Below are positions 63,352-64,000 of a DNA stretch of 64,000 nucleotides, one piece after another (position 1 is the stretch's first letter; every line of letters starts with the position of its first letter). Source of the stretch: Rhodospirillum sp. (lineage in GTDB: Bacteria; Pseudomonadota; Alphaproteobacteria; Dongiales; Dongiaceae); the NCBI GenBank assembly GCA_013822765.1, contig PNKY01000002.1:248001-312000 (forward strand), written 5' to 3'. Below the pieces are notes generated by a model. It saw nothing but the letters and a program-made list of their open reading frames with translations, had not been told where the DNA came from and did no database searches. The position numbers and the translations under genes are program-made.

Positions 63352-64000
63352 CTACCCCCGCCCGACGAACGGCATCTTGGTCGCCATCACCGTCATGAAC
63401 TGCACGTTCACCTCGAGCGGCAGGTCGGCGATGTGGACGATGGCGTTGGCGACGTGCGCGGCGTCCATCGTGGGCTCGGCCATCATGCTGCCGTTGGCCT
63501 GCTTGATGCCTTCGCCGATGCGCTTGGCCATCGCGGTGCGGGCGTTGCCGATGTCGATCTGGCTGCAGGCAATGTCGTAGGGGCGGCCGTCGAGCGAGAT
63601 CGACTTGGTGAGCCCGGTGATCGCGTGCTTGCTGGCGGTGTAGGGCGCGGAATCCGGCCGCGGCGCGTAGGCCGAGATCGAGCCGTTGTTGATGATGCGC
63701 CCGCCCTGCGGCGACTGCCTCTTCATCTGGCGGAATGCCGCCTGCGCGCACAGGAACGAGCCGGTCAGGTTGACATCGATCACGCCGCGCCACTGTTCGA
63801 CGGTGAGGTCCTCGAACGAGGCGCCGACGCCGGTGCCGGCATTGTTGAACAGCACGTCGACCCGCCCGAATGCCTTGACCGCGGCATTGAACAAAGCCGT
63901 GACCGAGGCGGGATCGGTCACGTCGGTCGCGACCGCGAGCGCGTTGGCCTTGTGGTCGCCCGCCTTGCTCACCGTCTCCTGCAGCGCATCGAGTTTGCGG
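63352..64000 (-). CDS. SDR-family oxidoreductase, N-terminus beyond the window
   Basis: 216 codons of a gene whose start lies past 64000. NNAGTGVG, the substrate-site segment [31 protein letters not shown] with catalytic Tyr/Lys, and [14 protein letters not shown] are classical SDR features. The C-terminus lacks the usual TGxxxxVDGG and ends [20 protein letters not shown], which places it in the group of SDRs with an altered tail (NADP-type, YdfG-like). The glycine-rich nucleotide site is outside the window. Neighbour relations cannot be judged. Confidence 0.82.
   Translation of the reverse strand, partial: RKLDALQETVSKAGDHKANALAVATDVTDPASVTALFNAAVKAFGRVDVLFNNAGTGVGASFEDLTVEQWRGVIDVNLTGSFLCAQAAFRQMKRQSPQGGRIINNGSISAYAPRPDSAPYTASKHAITGLTKSISLDGRPYDIACSQIDIGNARTAMAKRIGEGIKQANGSMMAEPTMDAAHVANAIVHIADLPLEVNVQFMTVMATKMPFVGRG

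Overview
The window is about 64 kb of GC-rich, densely packed DNA. Genes commonly share a 4-base ATGA or GTGA start/stop overlap. The organism is most likely an alphaproteobacterium of soil or rhizosphere type. The reasons are five complete ABC uptake systems, galacturonate oxidation genes, creatininase and SDR families, and intergenic palindromes of the CCCCGGC-CTTGA-GCCGGGG type that are familiar from Rhodospirillales and Hyphomicrobiales genomes. The order cannot be fixed from sequence alone. I see no rRNA, CRISPR array, phage, insertion sequence or plasmid origin. There is one tRNA.

Layout. (1) 1-3265, + strand: an oxidative D-galacturonate/galactarate pathway, with the end of kdgD, udh, an enolase-superfamily enzyme in the cycloisomerase position and galactarolactone isomerase, separated by two palindromic repeats. 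(2) 3397-3472: tRNA-Glu(CTC). (3) 3559-13403: a surface-glycan cluster of five glycosyltransferases, a methyltransferase, an MsbA-like ABC exporter and a UDP-glucuronate-decarboxylase-like SDR. (4) 13493-21734: a peptide ABC importer with a fused double ATPase, an S9 oligopeptidase and a divergent DUF1028 protein. (5) 21756-27395: a spermidine/putrescine-type ABC importer with two SDR dehydrogenases; its ATPase lies on the opposite strand. (6) 27626-37313: a DeoR-controlled carbohydrate cluster with an SDR, an ABC importer, a BtpA/SgcQ barrel protein, an FGGY kinase and a FAD oxidoreductase. (7) 37378-44816: a second carbohydrate-type importer with GntR, Gfo/Idh, creatininase-family and RidA genes. 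(8) 44855-58364: divergent operons around a large GntR regulator. One arm has a creatininase-family protein, a ketopantoate-reductase-like enzyme, an SDR, an M20 peptidase and an amidase; the other has a Dpp-type importer and an M32 carboxypeptidase. (9) 58605-61427: two stand-alone receiver proteins and a CHASE3 hybrid histidine kinase. (10) 61482-64000: a CPA2 antiporter and a truncated SDR.

The common theme is import coupled to catabolism: each transporter sits with the enzymes likely to act on its cargo and usually with its own regulator. In four of the five importers a strong stem-loop lies directly after the solute-binding-protein gene, probably setting protein ratios. Points most worth a second look are region 8 (an uncharacterised amide or peptide-like substrate system), region 6 (an uncharacterised sugar route through a BtpA-like enzyme), a probable CTG start codon at 28782, a terminator directly in front of a glycosyltransferase at 12363, and two gene remnants (an SMP-30 fragment and an internally deleted enolase-superfamily gene).
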